Position numbers and translations under genes: made by a program. 64,000 nucleotides of DNA from NCBI GenBank assembly GCA_900542805.1, contig UQOW01000003.1:1-64000 (forward strand), in the 5' to 3' direction. Positions within the stretch are counted from its first letter, which is position 1. Each line of letters starts with the position of its first letter. This DNA comes from an uncultured Sutterella sp. (GTDB lineage: Bacteria; Pseudomonadota; Gammaproteobacteria; Burkholderiales; Burkholderiaceae_F). Shown here one piece after another: positions 33,376-42,299 of this stretch. The notes under the pieces were generated by a model. The model ran no database searches. It was given only the letters and a program-made list of their open reading frames with translations, and had not been told where the DNA came from.

Positions 33376-33762
33376 ATGATCTTTATCAACGGTCGCGGAA
33401 TCAATCCGCTGGTTACGATTGCGGCAATTGCCCTGATTATTTTCATCGGCATCCTTTTGTTGCCGATTATCGGCGGTCTGTTTCTAGTATTTTTGGCTGT
33501 GATTGCCGGACTTTCGCTTTACGGAATTTACTGGCGCTGGCGTCACGGAGATCCGTTCACGCGGATGCAAGAGGAAATCAAAGCTCAAATGAAGCAGGCC
33601 GAAAGGTTTGAGGAGCAAGCCGAGCGCGAAAGCCAGGAGCAATCGCCCTTTGATGTGCGAGAGCGCCAAACACCGCAGGGTAAACGCGCGCGCGTCGGCG
33701 TCAAGCGCGTCACGGAAGTGGAAGATGCTGTGATTGTCGACGAAATCTCTCGGCGTTCCTAA
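33376..33762 (+). CDS. Small membrane protein of unknown function
   Basis: 128 aa. Two closely spaced hydrophobic segments (about 12-32 and 34-50) are followed by a WRWRHGDPF turn, a charged helix rich in Gln, Glu and Lys (about 62-90) and a basic tail. No family is recognised. It is divergent from folE2 and its stop interlocks by 4 nt with the convergent asmA-like gene. No clear SD precedes the ATG, so the exact start is less certain. Confidence 0.7.
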   Translation: MIFINGRGINPLVTIAAIALIIFIGILLLPIIGGLFLVFLAVIAGLSLYGIYWRWRHGDPFTRMQEEIKAQMKQAERFEEQAERESQEQSPFDVRERQTPQGKRARVGVKRVTEVEDAVIVDEISRRS

Positions 33763-35939
33763 AACTTAAAGAAATCCCGAATGTTTTTCCAAAAACGAAG
33801 GCGCTTGGTAAGGCTTTCGCTTGCCGGCGACTTCTCGTTTTTGATTTGGTCGGGGGACTCAATGGTCCACGTCGGGTGTGTGATGGAACCGGTAACGCCG
33901 ACCGTTAAGAGTCCCGGGGTGACTTGTGCCTCCGGAGCCCTAAGTACTTGCGCCGTTCCTGAAAGCGTTTTTTCCGTGAGTTGAACCGCAAGGGCCCCGG
34001 ATAGGCGACTCGAGGCGTTACGCGCAACGAGATTGGAGACGGAAAGTGTTTGACCGGAAACGGAAATATCTCCGGTTATTTCATCAAAATCCGTGGCAAG
34101 CCGTTCTTCGGTGTCGTTCGGCGTGCGGGTACGGGCTTGTGAAATGTCAATGCCGCGAACCTGACCTTGAAGAATCCGGATTTTGCCGCCTCCGGTGAGA
34201 ATCTCCGGGTCGGCGCCGCGCCCCGAAAGACTGAGTTGAGCGGTCAATGTTCCGGTCATTGGGACCGGATCGGCGCTCTCGGCAAAAAGACCTTCCACGG
34301 AGCACGCATCGCATGTCCCGTTCCAGGACCACTTAGCATCGTCCGAAAGTTGCGCGGTGCTTTCGACGCGCCCTCCGGCTACGTTGGAAACAGCATCTGT
34401 AACGTAAAGCGTTCCCGCGGTCAATTTGAGTTTGGCCGTCAATTGTTCGGCCGTCAGAGACGCCAAGCGCAGCTTCCCGATACGAATTTCACCGGTAAAG
34501 TCCGCCGAATTGAGCCACGAAGCATCCGACATGTCCAGCAGGCTCTCAAGATTCACGTCAGCAACGCGAATCGTGCCGGCTAATCGCGGAAAGCCGTCCC
34601 ACTCGGCACTTCCTTCGTAGGTAAAGGCCGAAGGACCGACGGCGCCGACCAAATCCAACACAAGACGCTCGTCGGTGGTGCTCCCTGAGGCTTTGCCCTT
34701 GACGGTTGCCGTCAGAGGCGTTTGAGTAGCCCCGATTCCCGGAATCGAGACCGAGCCCGAAATGTTGGTCACATCAATGGCGTTCGTTTCACAATTGATG
34801 TTAATGCCGGCCGAAAGCGTTAAATCGGCCTGAGCGCTTTCCAACGCCTTACGATAGGTAAGCTTGATTTCCGGTGTTGCAAGCCGTGAGGCATCGGCGA
34901 GAAAGTCGGCCACATCCAACGTGACTTCTCCGCGCGTTTGGTCGGAAGCGCAAACGGAGGCTTTCAGTGCCAGTCCGCTTACCTGCGAGGGAGTCAAACG
35001 CAGGCGTTTTGCCGAGGCAAGAACGATGTTTTCACCGGCGGTACCGGCAAGAGTGCCGCTTGCCGCGATGTCTCGGAGCGTCAAGGCGCTTGCGGAGGCG
35101 GAAAACTGAAGCGAGGTTTTAAGACTTAACGTCCCGATCGGGGAGGATGCACCCCGCCCGTCTGTGATTTCGCTAACGTGAAAACTCGCTTCGAGCGGGG
35201 TTTCCATTTCAGGCGAGACGACTCCGAGTGTCAGATTTAATTGGTCGAAAAGAACGGTCGGAACGTCACTGTTTGCAAGAACGCGGACGGAAGAATTCTT
35301 AAGGCACACGTTTTTAATGCGAAGTCCGTCCGGAAACCGTGTCGCCCCGAAGGCTTCTTTGAACGCATCGTCTCCGAAAAAGGAGTCTTGAGATAGATAG
35401 GTTTTTAAGCCGCTTATCGTCAAGTCTTGTACGCGCACGACACCTAAGGGAAGAGACCAAAGCGAGATGTGCGCCTGAGTCGAATCGATGTCGGCCAGGA
35501 CGTCGGTGCCGTCTAACCTTGTAAGCTGTAGTTTCGGAAAATCGATGACAAGGTCGGGAAAGCGCTTTAACGAGACCGGTCCCGAAAGAGTCACTTGTGC
35601 ATTAAGGGCCTCTCGGGCAAAGCGACTTAGGGCGTCTTGTGCCGTTTGCGGCGTCACAAAGTAGTAAAGCGCTCCGACGCCGATTCCTAAGGCCACAATC
35701 CCCAGGCAGACCAAAACGAAAAAACACTGTGTGATGCGGCGCACAATGCGACCCGTTCGGCTGACAAATCGTCCGAAGCGACTGTCGGAAAAACCACGGC
35801 GCGTAGCGGCTTTTTCACATCGCCACGCACGAAAGCGACGAAATGGGCATGCGAAAAAAGAGGCCGTCTTCGTCCGAAAAGACGACAAATGCTCGCGAAT
35901 GCCCAGGTGCGGTGTCTTGAAGTGAAAACCAAACGCCAT
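33759..35939 (-). CDS. AsmA family protein
   Basis: 726 aa. A long Arg/Phe-rich cytoplasmic N-terminus (about 1-70) leads to one transmembrane helix (CFFVLVCLGIVALGIGVGAL), after which the AsmA pattern begins: SGPVSLKRFPDLVIDFPKLQ. The large middle part is repetitive beta structure, and the C-terminus carries the AsmA domain (GAVRGIDISQARTRT-like segment). AsmA-like proteins are bridge-like lipid transporters between the membranes. It starts 14 nt after the XRE regulator gene. Confidence 0.85.
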   Translation of the reverse strand: MAFGFHFKTPHLGIREHLSSFRTKTASFFACPFRRFRAWRCEKAATRRGFSDSRFGRFVSRTGRIVRRITQCFFVLVCLGIVALGIGVGALYYFVTPQTAQDALSRFAREALNAQVTLSGPVSLKRFPDLVIDFPKLQLTRLDGTDVLADIDSTQAHISLWSLPLGVVRVQDLTISGLKTYLSQDSFFGDDAFKEAFGATRFPDGLRIKNVCLKNSSVRVLANSDVPTVLFDQLNLTLGVVSPEMETPLEASFHVSEITDGRGASSPIGTLSLKTSLQFSASASALTLRDIAASGTLAGTAGENIVLASAKRLRLTPSQVSGLALKASVCASDQTRGEVTLDVADFLADASRLATPEIKLTYRKALESAQADLTLSAGININCETNAIDVTNISGSVSIPGIGATQTPLTATVKGKASGSTTDERLVLDLVGAVGPSAFTYEGSAEWDGFPRLAGTIRVADVNLESLLDMSDASWLNSADFTGEIRIGKLRLASLTAEQLTAKLKLTAGTLYVTDAVSNVAGGRVESTAQLSDDAKWSWNGTCDACSVEGLFAESADPVPMTGTLTAQLSLSGRGADPEILTGGGKIRILQGQVRGIDISQARTRTPNDTEERLATDFDEITGDISVSGQTLSVSNLVARNASSRLSGALAVQLTEKTLSGTAQVLRAPEAQVTPGLLTVGVTGSITHPTWTIESPDQIKNEKSPASESLTKRLRFWKNIRDFFKF

Positions 35940-35953
35940 AGCGGTAGCTCCGG

Positions 35954-36361
35954 TCAGTCAATCTTGAGTTTGCCCTTGATGGCATTCAGATTGGACCGAA
36001 TGTTTTTCCGGATGTTCGATTGCAAATTCGGTGCCAAACGTTCCAGGGCATCGAGTGTCATAAAAATCGAACTTTTTCCTTTGTTGGAAAGCTCCCGAAA
36101 GCGCCGTAGCAAATCGCTTTCTTCTTGTAGGGGTCTTAACCGTTCGTTCGTGATGATGTAGTTGGCATCGAATCCGCAGGCCGTCAAGCGCGCCATACAA
36201 AACAGTCCCGGATCGACTAGACCGTCTTCGACTTTCTGGTATTGCTCAATCGGAATTCCGATCAGTTGCGCAATCTGCTTTTCCGTAAAGCCCAAACGCT
36301 CACGCTCAGTCCGAAGCCGAGCGGCGACTGCTTTGTGCTGTTTGAGAGTGACAAGCGCCAT
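35954..36361 (-). CDS. XRE-family helix-turn-helix regulator
   Basis: 135 aa. The N-terminal HTH_3 domain (about 10-65) reads RLRTERERLGFTEKQIAQLI, then a variant recognition helix IPIEQYQKVEDGLVDP. The C-terminal half (about 75-135) is helical and of unknown role; it includes KSSIFMTLDALERLAP. It lies 14 nt upstream of the asmA-like gene, so both may be one transcript. The target is unknown. Confidence 0.85.
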   Translation of the reverse strand: MALVTLKQHKAVAARLRTERERLGFTEKQIAQLIGIPIEQYQKVEDGLVDPGLFCMARLTACGFDANYIITNERLRPLQEESDLLRRFRELSNKGKSSIFMTLDALERLAPNLQSNIRKNIRSNLNAIKGKLKID

Positions 36362-36412
36362 AGGAACATCCTCGATAGTGCCTGATAAGTCTATATCGTA
36401 CGGGCGTTGGCG

Positions 36413-37333
36413 TCAGTTTTTGTCCGGTGCCAAAACATGACTTCCGTCAAAAATCGGAATGAATATATCAGAATTTGTTTTCCCGACCTGAATATAGACC
36501 TGAGTCATACCGAGTTTTTCGGCATGCCTGATTACGCGTTGGTATTCCAGAGTCGTAAGCGGTCGATTGATTTCCGGATGCCGTGCAGCCTTAAAAAGCG
36601 GCATGTACTGATTCATGATAGAGACGATAACGGTATCGCCGAAGGTTTGATCGATCCAGTCCAAACACCGGCAACTGTCACGCCAAAGCCGCGGAAGCAC
36701 CAGGTGTCGAATCAGAACGCCGCGTGTCATCAGCCCCTCTCGGCTTTTTTCAATCGGGCCGACCATCTGAAACATGGTTCGAATGGCGACACGGGCAACA
36801 TCAAAGTAGTCGGGAACACCCGAGTATTTGGCACCGTATCGAGAATCAAAGTACTTTAAATCGGGCATGAAGACATCGACAAGCCCGTCAAAGCGTCTTA
36901 GGGTTTCCGGGAGATCGTAGCCGTTTGTGTTGTAGACAACCGGAATGGTCAGACCGGCTTTTTTAGCCTCTGTAAGTGCAGGAACGATGCTCTCGGCATA
37001 CTGCGAAGGCGTCACGAGTTCCAAACACGCCGCTTTGCGCTCTTGCTGCTCAAGGAAGATATCTCGCAGCCGCGCGGTGCTGACGGTAAGTCCCTTGCCC
37101 TCTTGACTGATTTCATGGTTTTGACAAAAGCAGCATCGCATATTGCAGTGAGAGAAAAAGACGGTGCCGGCTCCGGTTTTCCCGCTCAGACACGGTTCTT
37201 CCCACGCATGTAGGCTCACAAGAGCCACCTTCGGGGCCCAGGGGCTCCGACACAAGGCTCTTTTAAGACCTTCCGAAGAGTCTCGGTCCGCATTGCATCG
37301 ACGCGGACACAGATTACAAAGATGCTCTGCCAT
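36413..37333 (-). CDS. Radical SAM protein, pyruvate formate-lyase activase-like (COG1313 type)
   Basis: 306 aa. The radical SAM cluster motif CX3CX2C is Cys63, Cys67 and Cys70 (HCNMRCCFCQNHEIS). A second Cys set at the N-terminus (Cys6, Cys9, Cys13, LCNLCPRRCNADR) suggests an extra metal site, typical of this PflA-like group. VYNTNGYD and DVFMPDLKYFDSRYG also fit. The start is taken at ATG 37333; a TTG lies two codons earlier. Substrate unknown. The aspS terminator ends only a few bases upstream. Confidence 0.85.
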   Translation of the reverse strand: MAEHLCNLCPRRCNADRDSSEGLKRALCRSPWAPKVALVSLHAWEEPCLSGKTGAGTVFFSHCNMRCCFCQNHEISQEGKGLTVSTARLRDIFLEQQERKAACLELVTPSQYAESIVPALTEAKKAGLTIPVVYNTNGYDLPETLRRFDGLVDVFMPDLKYFDSRYGAKYSGVPDYFDVARVAIRTMFQMVGPIEKSREGLMTRGVLIRHLVLPRLWRDSCRCLDWIDQTFGDTVIVSIMNQYMPLFKAARHPEINRPLTTLEYQRVIRHAEKLGMTQVYIQVGKTNSDIFIPIFDGSHVLAPDKN

Positions 37334-37337
37334 AGCC

Positions 37338-37366
37338 AAAAAAGCCGCGGGCAGGCCCGCGGCTTA
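37338..37366 (-). terminator. Terminator downstream of aspS
   Basis: AAGCCGCGGGC (37342-37352) and GCCCGCGGCTT (37355-37365) form an 11-bp inverted repeat; on the minus strand it is followed by TTTTTTGG. It lies between aspS and the radical SAM gene. Confidence 0.8.
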
Positions 37367-37387
37367 CTTGTACGAAAAGCCGTCGGT

Positions 37388-39187
37388 TTAGGCCTTCGGG
37401 TCGTTACGCAAACGGATGTGCAGTTCGCGCAACTGTTTTTCATCCACAGGACTCGGAGCACCGGTAAGGAGGCACTGCGCACGCTGTGTCTTCGGGAAGG
37501 CGATCACATCGCGGATAGAGGGCGCTCCGGTCATCATCGTCACGATGCGATCGAGCCCGAAGGCGATACCTCCGTGCGGAGGAGCTCCGTACTGCAGGGC
37601 ATCGAGTAGGAACCCGAACTTCAGGCGGGCTTCTTCCGGACCGATTCTCAAAGCCGAGAAGACCTTGCTTTGCACGTCGGCGCGATGGATACGCACGGAG
37701 CCGCCGCCGATTTCCCAGCCGTTCAAGACCATATCGTAGGCCTTGGCATAGCAGTGTTCCGGATCGGTTTCGAGCTTGTCGACATCCTCATCATGCGGGG
37801 CGGTAAACGGATGGTGGCAGGCCATCCAACGACCTTCTTCTTCCGAGTACTCGAACATCGGGAAGTCGACAATCCACAAGGGCTTCCATCCCTCTTCAAA
37901 CAATTTGTTCTTGCGCCCGAATTCTCCGAGACCAATCTTAAGACGCAAGGCTCCGAGACTGTCGTAAACAACCTTGGCCTTGTCGGCGCCGAAAAAGAGG
38001 ATATCGTCGTTTTGGGCTCCGGTCACTTCCAAGAGTTTGGCAAGGATGTCATCGGAAAGGTTCTTAACAATCGGGCTTTGCAGACCGTCGCGCCCCTTGG
38101 CCTTGTCATTGACCTTGATGTAGGCCAGCCCCTTGGCGCCGTAAATCTTGACGAATTCCGTGTAGCCGTCGATTTCCGAGCGTGGCATGGAGCAAGCACC
38201 GGGCACGCGCAAGACAACGACTTTCCCGTTATGCAGTTGTGTGACGGAACTAAAGACCTTAAAGGTCGAATCCTTGACGATATCGGTCACTTCTTTGAGC
38301 TCGAGCTTGACGCGCAAGTCGGGCTTGTCGGATCCGAAACGCGACATTGCTTCGGTGTATTCCATGACGCGGAAGCGCTCGCCTTCGGGAACCAGATCAA
38401 CGTTTAAAACCTTCTTGAAAACTGTTCGAATCAGTCTCTCGAACAGTTCTCGAATTTGTTTTTCATCGAGAAAACTCGTTTCGCAATCGATTTGTGTGAA
38501 TTCCGGTTGACGATCGGCACGGAGGTCTTCGTCGCGGAAGCACTTGACAATCTGATAGTAACGGTCAAAGCCGGCCACCATCAAAAGTTGCTTAAATAAC
38601 TGCGGCGATTGCGGCAGAGCAAAGAACATGCCGTCTTGAACACGCGACGGAACCAGATAATCGCGAGCGCCTTCCGGGGTGGACTTGGTTAAAACCGGTG
38701 TTTCAATATCGATAAAGCCCTCTTCGTCCAGAAAGCGGCGCACGGCTTGTGTGACCTTAAAGCGCAACTTCAAATTGTGCTGCATCTGCGGGCGACGCAA
38801 ATCCAGAACGCGATAGGTAAGCCGGGCCGTTTCGCTCACGGTATCGTCATCGAGTTGGAACGGAGGCGTAAGAGACGGGTTGAGAATCTCGAGGCTCTTG
38901 CATAAAACCTCGACACCGCCGGAAATCAGGGCTTTGTTTTTCGTTCCTTCCGGGCGCGCACGCACGATGCCGCTCAACTTTAAGCAATACTCATTGCGAA
39001 TCTTTTCGGCTGTGGCGAAAACGTCCGGGCAGTCCGGATCACAAACCACTTGCAAAATACCTTCACGGTCACGCAGGTCGATAAAAATTACACCGCCGTG
39101 ATCACGGCGGCGATGAGCCCACCCGTACAGGGTGACAGTTTGGCCGATGTACCTCTCATCAATCAGGCCACAATAGTTCGTACGCAT
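37388..39187 (-). CDS. aspS: Aspartyl-tRNA synthetase, predicted non-discriminating (Asp/Asn)
   Basis: 599 aa bacterial-type class II AspRS: anticodon-binding OB domain (about 1-105), catalytic core with the GAD insertion (about 280-420), and the class II motif 3 region GGIAFGLDRIV. His30 (RRRDHGG) and Gly81 (ARPEGTK) are the residues found in the non-discriminating Pseudomonas aeruginosa enzyme, where discriminating AspRS have Leu and Lys. It probably also charges tRNA-Asn with Asp for amidation by GatCAB. The terminator at 37338-37366 follows. Confidence 0.96.
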   Translation of the reverse strand: MRTNYCGLIDERYIGQTVTLYGWAHRRRDHGGVIFIDLRDREGILQVVCDPDCPDVFATAEKIRNEYCLKLSGIVRARPEGTKNKALISGGVEVLCKSLEILNPSLTPPFQLDDDTVSETARLTYRVLDLRRPQMQHNLKLRFKVTQAVRRFLDEEGFIDIETPVLTKSTPEGARDYLVPSRVQDGMFFALPQSPQLFKQLLMVAGFDRYYQIVKCFRDEDLRADRQPEFTQIDCETSFLDEKQIRELFERLIRTVFKKVLNVDLVPEGERFRVMEYTEAMSRFGSDKPDLRVKLELKEVTDIVKDSTFKVFSSVTQLHNGKVVVLRVPGACSMPRSEIDGYTEFVKIYGAKGLAYIKVNDKAKGRDGLQSPIVKNLSDDILAKLLEVTGAQNDDILFFGADKAKVVYDSLGALRLKIGLGEFGRKNKLFEEGWKPLWIVDFPMFEYSEEEGRWMACHHPFTAPHDEDVDKLETDPEHCYAKAYDMVLNGWEIGGGSVRIHRADVQSKVFSALRIGPEEARLKFGFLLDALQYGAPPHGGIAFGLDRIVTMMTGAPSIRDVIAFPKTQRAQCLLTGAPSPVDEKQLRELHIRLRNDPKA

Positions 39188-39368
39188 AGGTACTCCTTAC
39201 GGTGCGGCATGCAAAAGTAGGGGCCGCAAAAACCTCGTCTTCGCAAAGAAGACACGCAAAATACAAAAATTCCCGGCCGAAGTTTACCCCTAATCTGTAT
39301 GAGGCGAAAAGAAAAATAACGAATTCGGAGTCGGTAAAATAGCCTTGTCGGCTCAAGGAGAAGTAAAA

Positions 39369-39878
39369 ATGTTCCAAGGAAAAGTCCGCCTATTTGTAGC
39401 CCTGATTTGTGCTGTGGTTTTAACGGCTTGCTCGCATCCGCAACTCATTGATCTCGGTCAATCGCAAGAGGTCGTTCAAAATCAATTAGGTAAGCCCGAT
39501 GCCGTGACACCGATGCCGAACGGAACGGTGCGCTGGACATACTCGTCGCAACCGTTCGGACAACAAGTCTGGTGGCTTTTCTTCGATCAGAACCAAAAGA
39601 TGGTTTCTCGGGAGCAGGGTTTGCAGGAAAAGTATTTCCCGCTCGTGAAAATCGGTCAGTCCACCGAGGCCGATGTTTGGGCCCTATGGGGACCGTGTGC
39701 GGAAAAGTACGAGTTCCGACTTGTCGGAGAACACGCTTGGATGTATCGCTATAAAGACGGCGGAAATTTTGACATGGCCGTGTGGCCGCAGTTTGATAAA
39801 AACGGCATCGTCCGCAGTATGGATGTCACGCCCGACCCTTGGAAGGACCGAGACCGGTTTTTTCCCTGGTGTTTTTAG
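39369..39878 (+). CDS. BamE/SmpA-OmlA-like lipoprotein
   Basis: 169 aa. A lipoprotein signal ends in LTAC (Cys21). Two repeats of the SmpA/OmlA-type motif are visible: LGQSQEVVQNQLGKPDAVTP and IGQSTEADVWALWGPCAEKY. Proteins with this fold include BamE, but two copies and the length argue for a paralogue of unknown role. AAGGAG at 39355-39360 sets the start at 39369. It is divergent from aspS. Confidence 0.75.
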   Translation: MFQGKVRLFVALICAVVLTACSHPQLIDLGQSQEVVQNQLGKPDAVTPMPNGTVRWTYSSQPFGQQVWWLFFDQNQKMVSREQGLQEKYFPLVKIGQSTEADVWALWGPCAEKYEFRLVGEHAWMYRYKDGGNFDMAVWPQFDKNGIVRSMDVTPDPWKDRDRFFPWCF

Positions 39879-39882
39879 GCGA

Positions 39883-39909
39883 AAACTCGGACCGGGACGG
39901 CTCGGGTTT
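39883..39909 (+). terminator. Weak terminator-like hairpin after the BamE-like gene
   Basis: AAACTCGG (39883-39890) pairs with TCGGGTTT (39902-39909), two G-T pairs, 11-nt loop. Only TTT precedes CC, so termination would be weak. Confidence 0.35.
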
Positions 39910-39920
39910 CCGCCGGGGCA

Positions 39921-40409
39921 TCATTTTCTTATAAAGTCGATTTCACGCGGATGCACGATTCGGTGAAAGTCTTGGGTGTCGATGATAATCGAGGTGTCGC
40001 GAGAGCCGGCATTAAACGCTAATTCCTTGTAACGCGTAAAAAGTGTCGGGTCGGCAATGCCCAGAAGGTTTTCATGAAATGAAACGGGCGGAACGGCTCC
40101 GAAAATGCACCCGGTCAGGCCCATGACTTCCTCGGCACTGCAAAGGCCGGCACGGCGACCGCCTAAGGCCGCAGCAAGTTTCCCTAGATCAGCCTGGCAG
40201 TCGGCCGGTAACACGGCGAGGACATACTGCTTGACGCCGTTTCCCTTAACGAGACACACTAGGGCTTTGGCGCCCTGTCCGAGTTCCGTGCCGCGCACTT
40301 CGGAGACCGACTGACTCGAGCGTTCGCAAGCCGGGTGGTGAACAACACGGTATTTGGCTGCTCCGGAGTCAAAGAGGGCACAGAGTTTCCCCAAAACGTC
40401 TTGAACCAT
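39921..40409 (-). CDS. YbaK/EbsC-type aminoacyl-tRNA deacylase
   Basis: 162 aa, the size of a free-standing YbaK-like editing domain. These proteins hydrolyse mischarged aminoacyl-tRNAs such as Cys-tRNA-Pro or Ala-tRNA-Pro. Visible motifs are the early HHPACERSSQS, KALVCLVKG with the Lys expected in the active site, and GAVPPVSFHE. Which misacylated tRNA it clears cannot be told. It is divergent from yqgE. Confidence 0.85.
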   Translation of the reverse strand: MVQDVLGKLCALFDSGAAKYRVVHHPACERSSQSVSEVRGTELGQGAKALVCLVKGNGVKQYVLAVLPADCQADLGKLAAALGGRRAGLCSAEEVMGLTGCIFGAVPPVSFHENLLGIADPTLFTRYKELAFNAGSRDTSIIIDTQDFHRIVHPREIDFIRK

Positions 40410-40456
40410 AAAATTTCCTTTGCGTCACAGACAAAATAATGCGATAGCATACGCCT

Positions 40457-41026
40457 ATGCCAAATGAACTTAAAAACAGTTTTCTCATTGCCTCGCCCGT
40501 GATGATCGACGAGCGTTTTGCTAAGACGGTCATTCTTTTGCTTGAAAACCGAGCAGAGGGTTCTTTCGGTCTTGTGCTCAATAAGGAAGGGGAGTTTTCA
40601 CTTTCCGAAGCTTGTGAGCAACTGGAGTGTCCGCCTCCCAGGCAGGACATCGCCTTCGGGTGGGGCGGACCCGTGCATCCGATGATGGCGTTTGTTTTGC
40701 ACACGGTGCAGGGTAAATGGCTCCGAACGGATTTTGAAAACCCGAAAACCGGCATTGCCATGACGGTCTCGGATGATATTTTGCGTGCCGCTGCCGAAGG
40801 AAAAGGGCCGGACAAAATCTATCCGGTTTTGGGTTGCGCGATGTGGGATGCCGGGCAACTGGAAGCGGAAATTCGAGACGGCGCGTGGTTTCATGCCCAA
40901 TCCTCGTCCCGTATCGTTTTTGATGTACCGTGTTCACAACGCTACGAGGCTGCGCTTGCCTTGGTCGGCAATGAGTCGCTCGGAGACGAACACGTTCTGG
41001 TTTCCGATGAAATCGGTCATGCGTGA
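40457..41026 (+). CDS. YqgE/AlgH family protein
   Basis: 189 aa (DUF179). The signature is seen in NSFLIASPVMIDERFAKTVI, SFGLVLNK and AFGWGGPVHPMMAFVLH, with GCAMWDAGQLEAEI near the C-terminus. The family is called a transcriptional regulator in Pseudomonas (AlgH) but its molecular role is unsettled. The neighbour ruvX (yqgF) follows directly, as in E. coli and many other Proteobacteria. Confidence 0.92.
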   Translation: MPNELKNSFLIASPVMIDERFAKTVILLLENRAEGSFGLVLNKEGEFSLSEACEQLECPPPRQDIAFGWGGPVHPMMAFVLHTVQGKWLRTDFENPKTGIAMTVSDDILRAAAEGKGPDKIYPVLGCAMWDAGQLEAEIRDGAWFHAQSSSRIVFDVPCSQRYEAALALVGNESLGDEHVLVSDEIGHA

Positions 41027-41076
41027 TAACAGAAAAGCCTCGGTTCGGTAAAATTGCCCCTTCGGGTCAAGGCGCC

Positions 41077-41505
41077 ATGCAAATGCAGCAGACAGGGATT
41101 ATTCTCGGATTCGATTACGGTCGAGTTCGCATCGGGGTCGCACTCGGCAATATTCTGACGGCCGGAGCGAGGCCTCTTTGCATCGTCAATGCCCAAACGA
41201 AGGCGTCCAGGTGGAGCGAAATTAACAAACAAATCAACGATTGGAGGCCGGATTGTCTTGTCATCGGCATTCCGCGCCATCCGGACGGAAATCCTCATGA
41301 AGTGACGCAAGAGGCCTTGCGGTTTGCTCGGCAACTGGCCGGACGAACCGGACTTGCCGTCTACGGCGTCGATGAGCGGTACTCGTCTATCCTTTTGGAA
41401 AAAGAGGGTGAGAAAATCGATGACAAATCGGCGGCGACCATTTTGCAACAGTGGTTCGATGAAGGATGCCCGAAAAATGAAGTCGGACGGGATAAAGGGA
41501 AATGA
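41077..41505 (+). CDS. ruvX: RuvX/YqgF, putative pre-16S rRNA nuclease
   Basis: 142 aa RNase H-fold protein. The first catalytic Asp is in ILGFDYGRVRIGVA; later acidic residues are in YGVDERYSS and DDKSAATILQQWFD. YqgF takes part in 5' maturation of 16S rRNA. The start at 41077 is chosen because upstream codons overlap yqgE and add unrelated residues. The stop overlaps the plsC start by 4 nt (ATGA). Confidence 0.93.
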   Translation: MQMQQTGIILGFDYGRVRIGVALGNILTAGARPLCIVNAQTKASRWSEINKQINDWRPDCLVIGIPRHPDGNPHEVTQEALRFARQLAGRTGLAVYGVDERYSSILLEKEGEKIDDKSAATILQQWFDEGCPKNEVGRDKGK

Positions 41506-42284
41506 ATTTTTTACTCGGTATTTATCGGTTAATCAAAATCGGCCTTTACATCATCGGGTGTTTGTGGACGGTGGCATTTGTTTTGCCCGGAGCAGACCTC
41601 GTTAAACGCGGGCGCATTATTCGCGTCTGGGCCGGACGCTTGCCGCGCATGATCGGAATTCGTATTGAGCACGAGGGGACGCTTAACTGTCCCGAGGCCT
41701 TCGATTCGGGCATTACGCCCGATTCTTTGGGGCGCCTTCTTGTGTCCAACCACGTGACGTTTTTAGATCCCTTTGTCATCGATGCGATTTTACCGGCCGG
41801 ATTTGTGGCAAAAGCAGAAATCGGGCATTGGCCCGTTTTGGGGAGCATTGCCAGTGCTGTCGGGACGATTTATATCGACCGCAGTAACAAGCGTGCTCTG
41901 ATCGGGATCGCCGAATCGATGGAAGCGGCGTTAAGACAGGGGCGAAATGTTTTGGTATTTCCGGAAGGTACAACGTCAAACGGTCAAGGACTTTTAAAGT
42001 TGCATTCCAATCTTTTTGAAGCGGCAGCCGTCACCGGAGCTCTTACGGTTCCTCTTTTGATTCAATATAAAAAAGACGGTGTTCCTACCAGTATTGCGGC
42101 ATGGACCGGACACGAGCCGCTCTTTACGCGCTTGTGGGCGATTCTGTGCACGCAAGGCTTATCGGTCACGGTTCATATCTTGCCGACGCTGACGGCGACA
42201 AATCGACACGTGCTCTGTGCGGAAACCAGTGCAGCCCTTTCGGCCAAACTCGGAATTGCAGATCCTTTAGCTCAGACAAAATAA
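41502..42284 (+). CDS. plsC: 1-acyl-sn-glycerol-3-phosphate acyltransferase
   Basis: 260 aa. PlsC acylates lysophosphatidate to phosphatidate at the inner membrane. The catalytic NHVTFLD (HX4D) lies near residue 84, and the FPEGTTS phosphate-binding motif near residue 153. An N-terminal hydrophobic helix (GLYIIGCLWTVAFVLPG) anchors it. Translationally coupled to ruvX. Confidence 0.9.
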   Translation: MNFLLGIYRLIKIGLYIIGCLWTVAFVLPGADLVKRGRIIRVWAGRLPRMIGIRIEHEGTLNCPEAFDSGITPDSLGRLLVSNHVTFLDPFVIDAILPAGFVAKAEIGHWPVLGSIASAVGTIYIDRSNKRALIGIAESMEAALRQGRNVLVFPEGTTSNGQGLLKLHSNLFEAAAVTGALTVPLLIQYKKDGVPTSIAAWTGHEPLFTRLWAILCTQGLSVTVHILPTLTATNRHVLCAETSAALSAKLGIADPLAQTK

Positions 42285-42299
42285 AAAAGTAAATCCATC

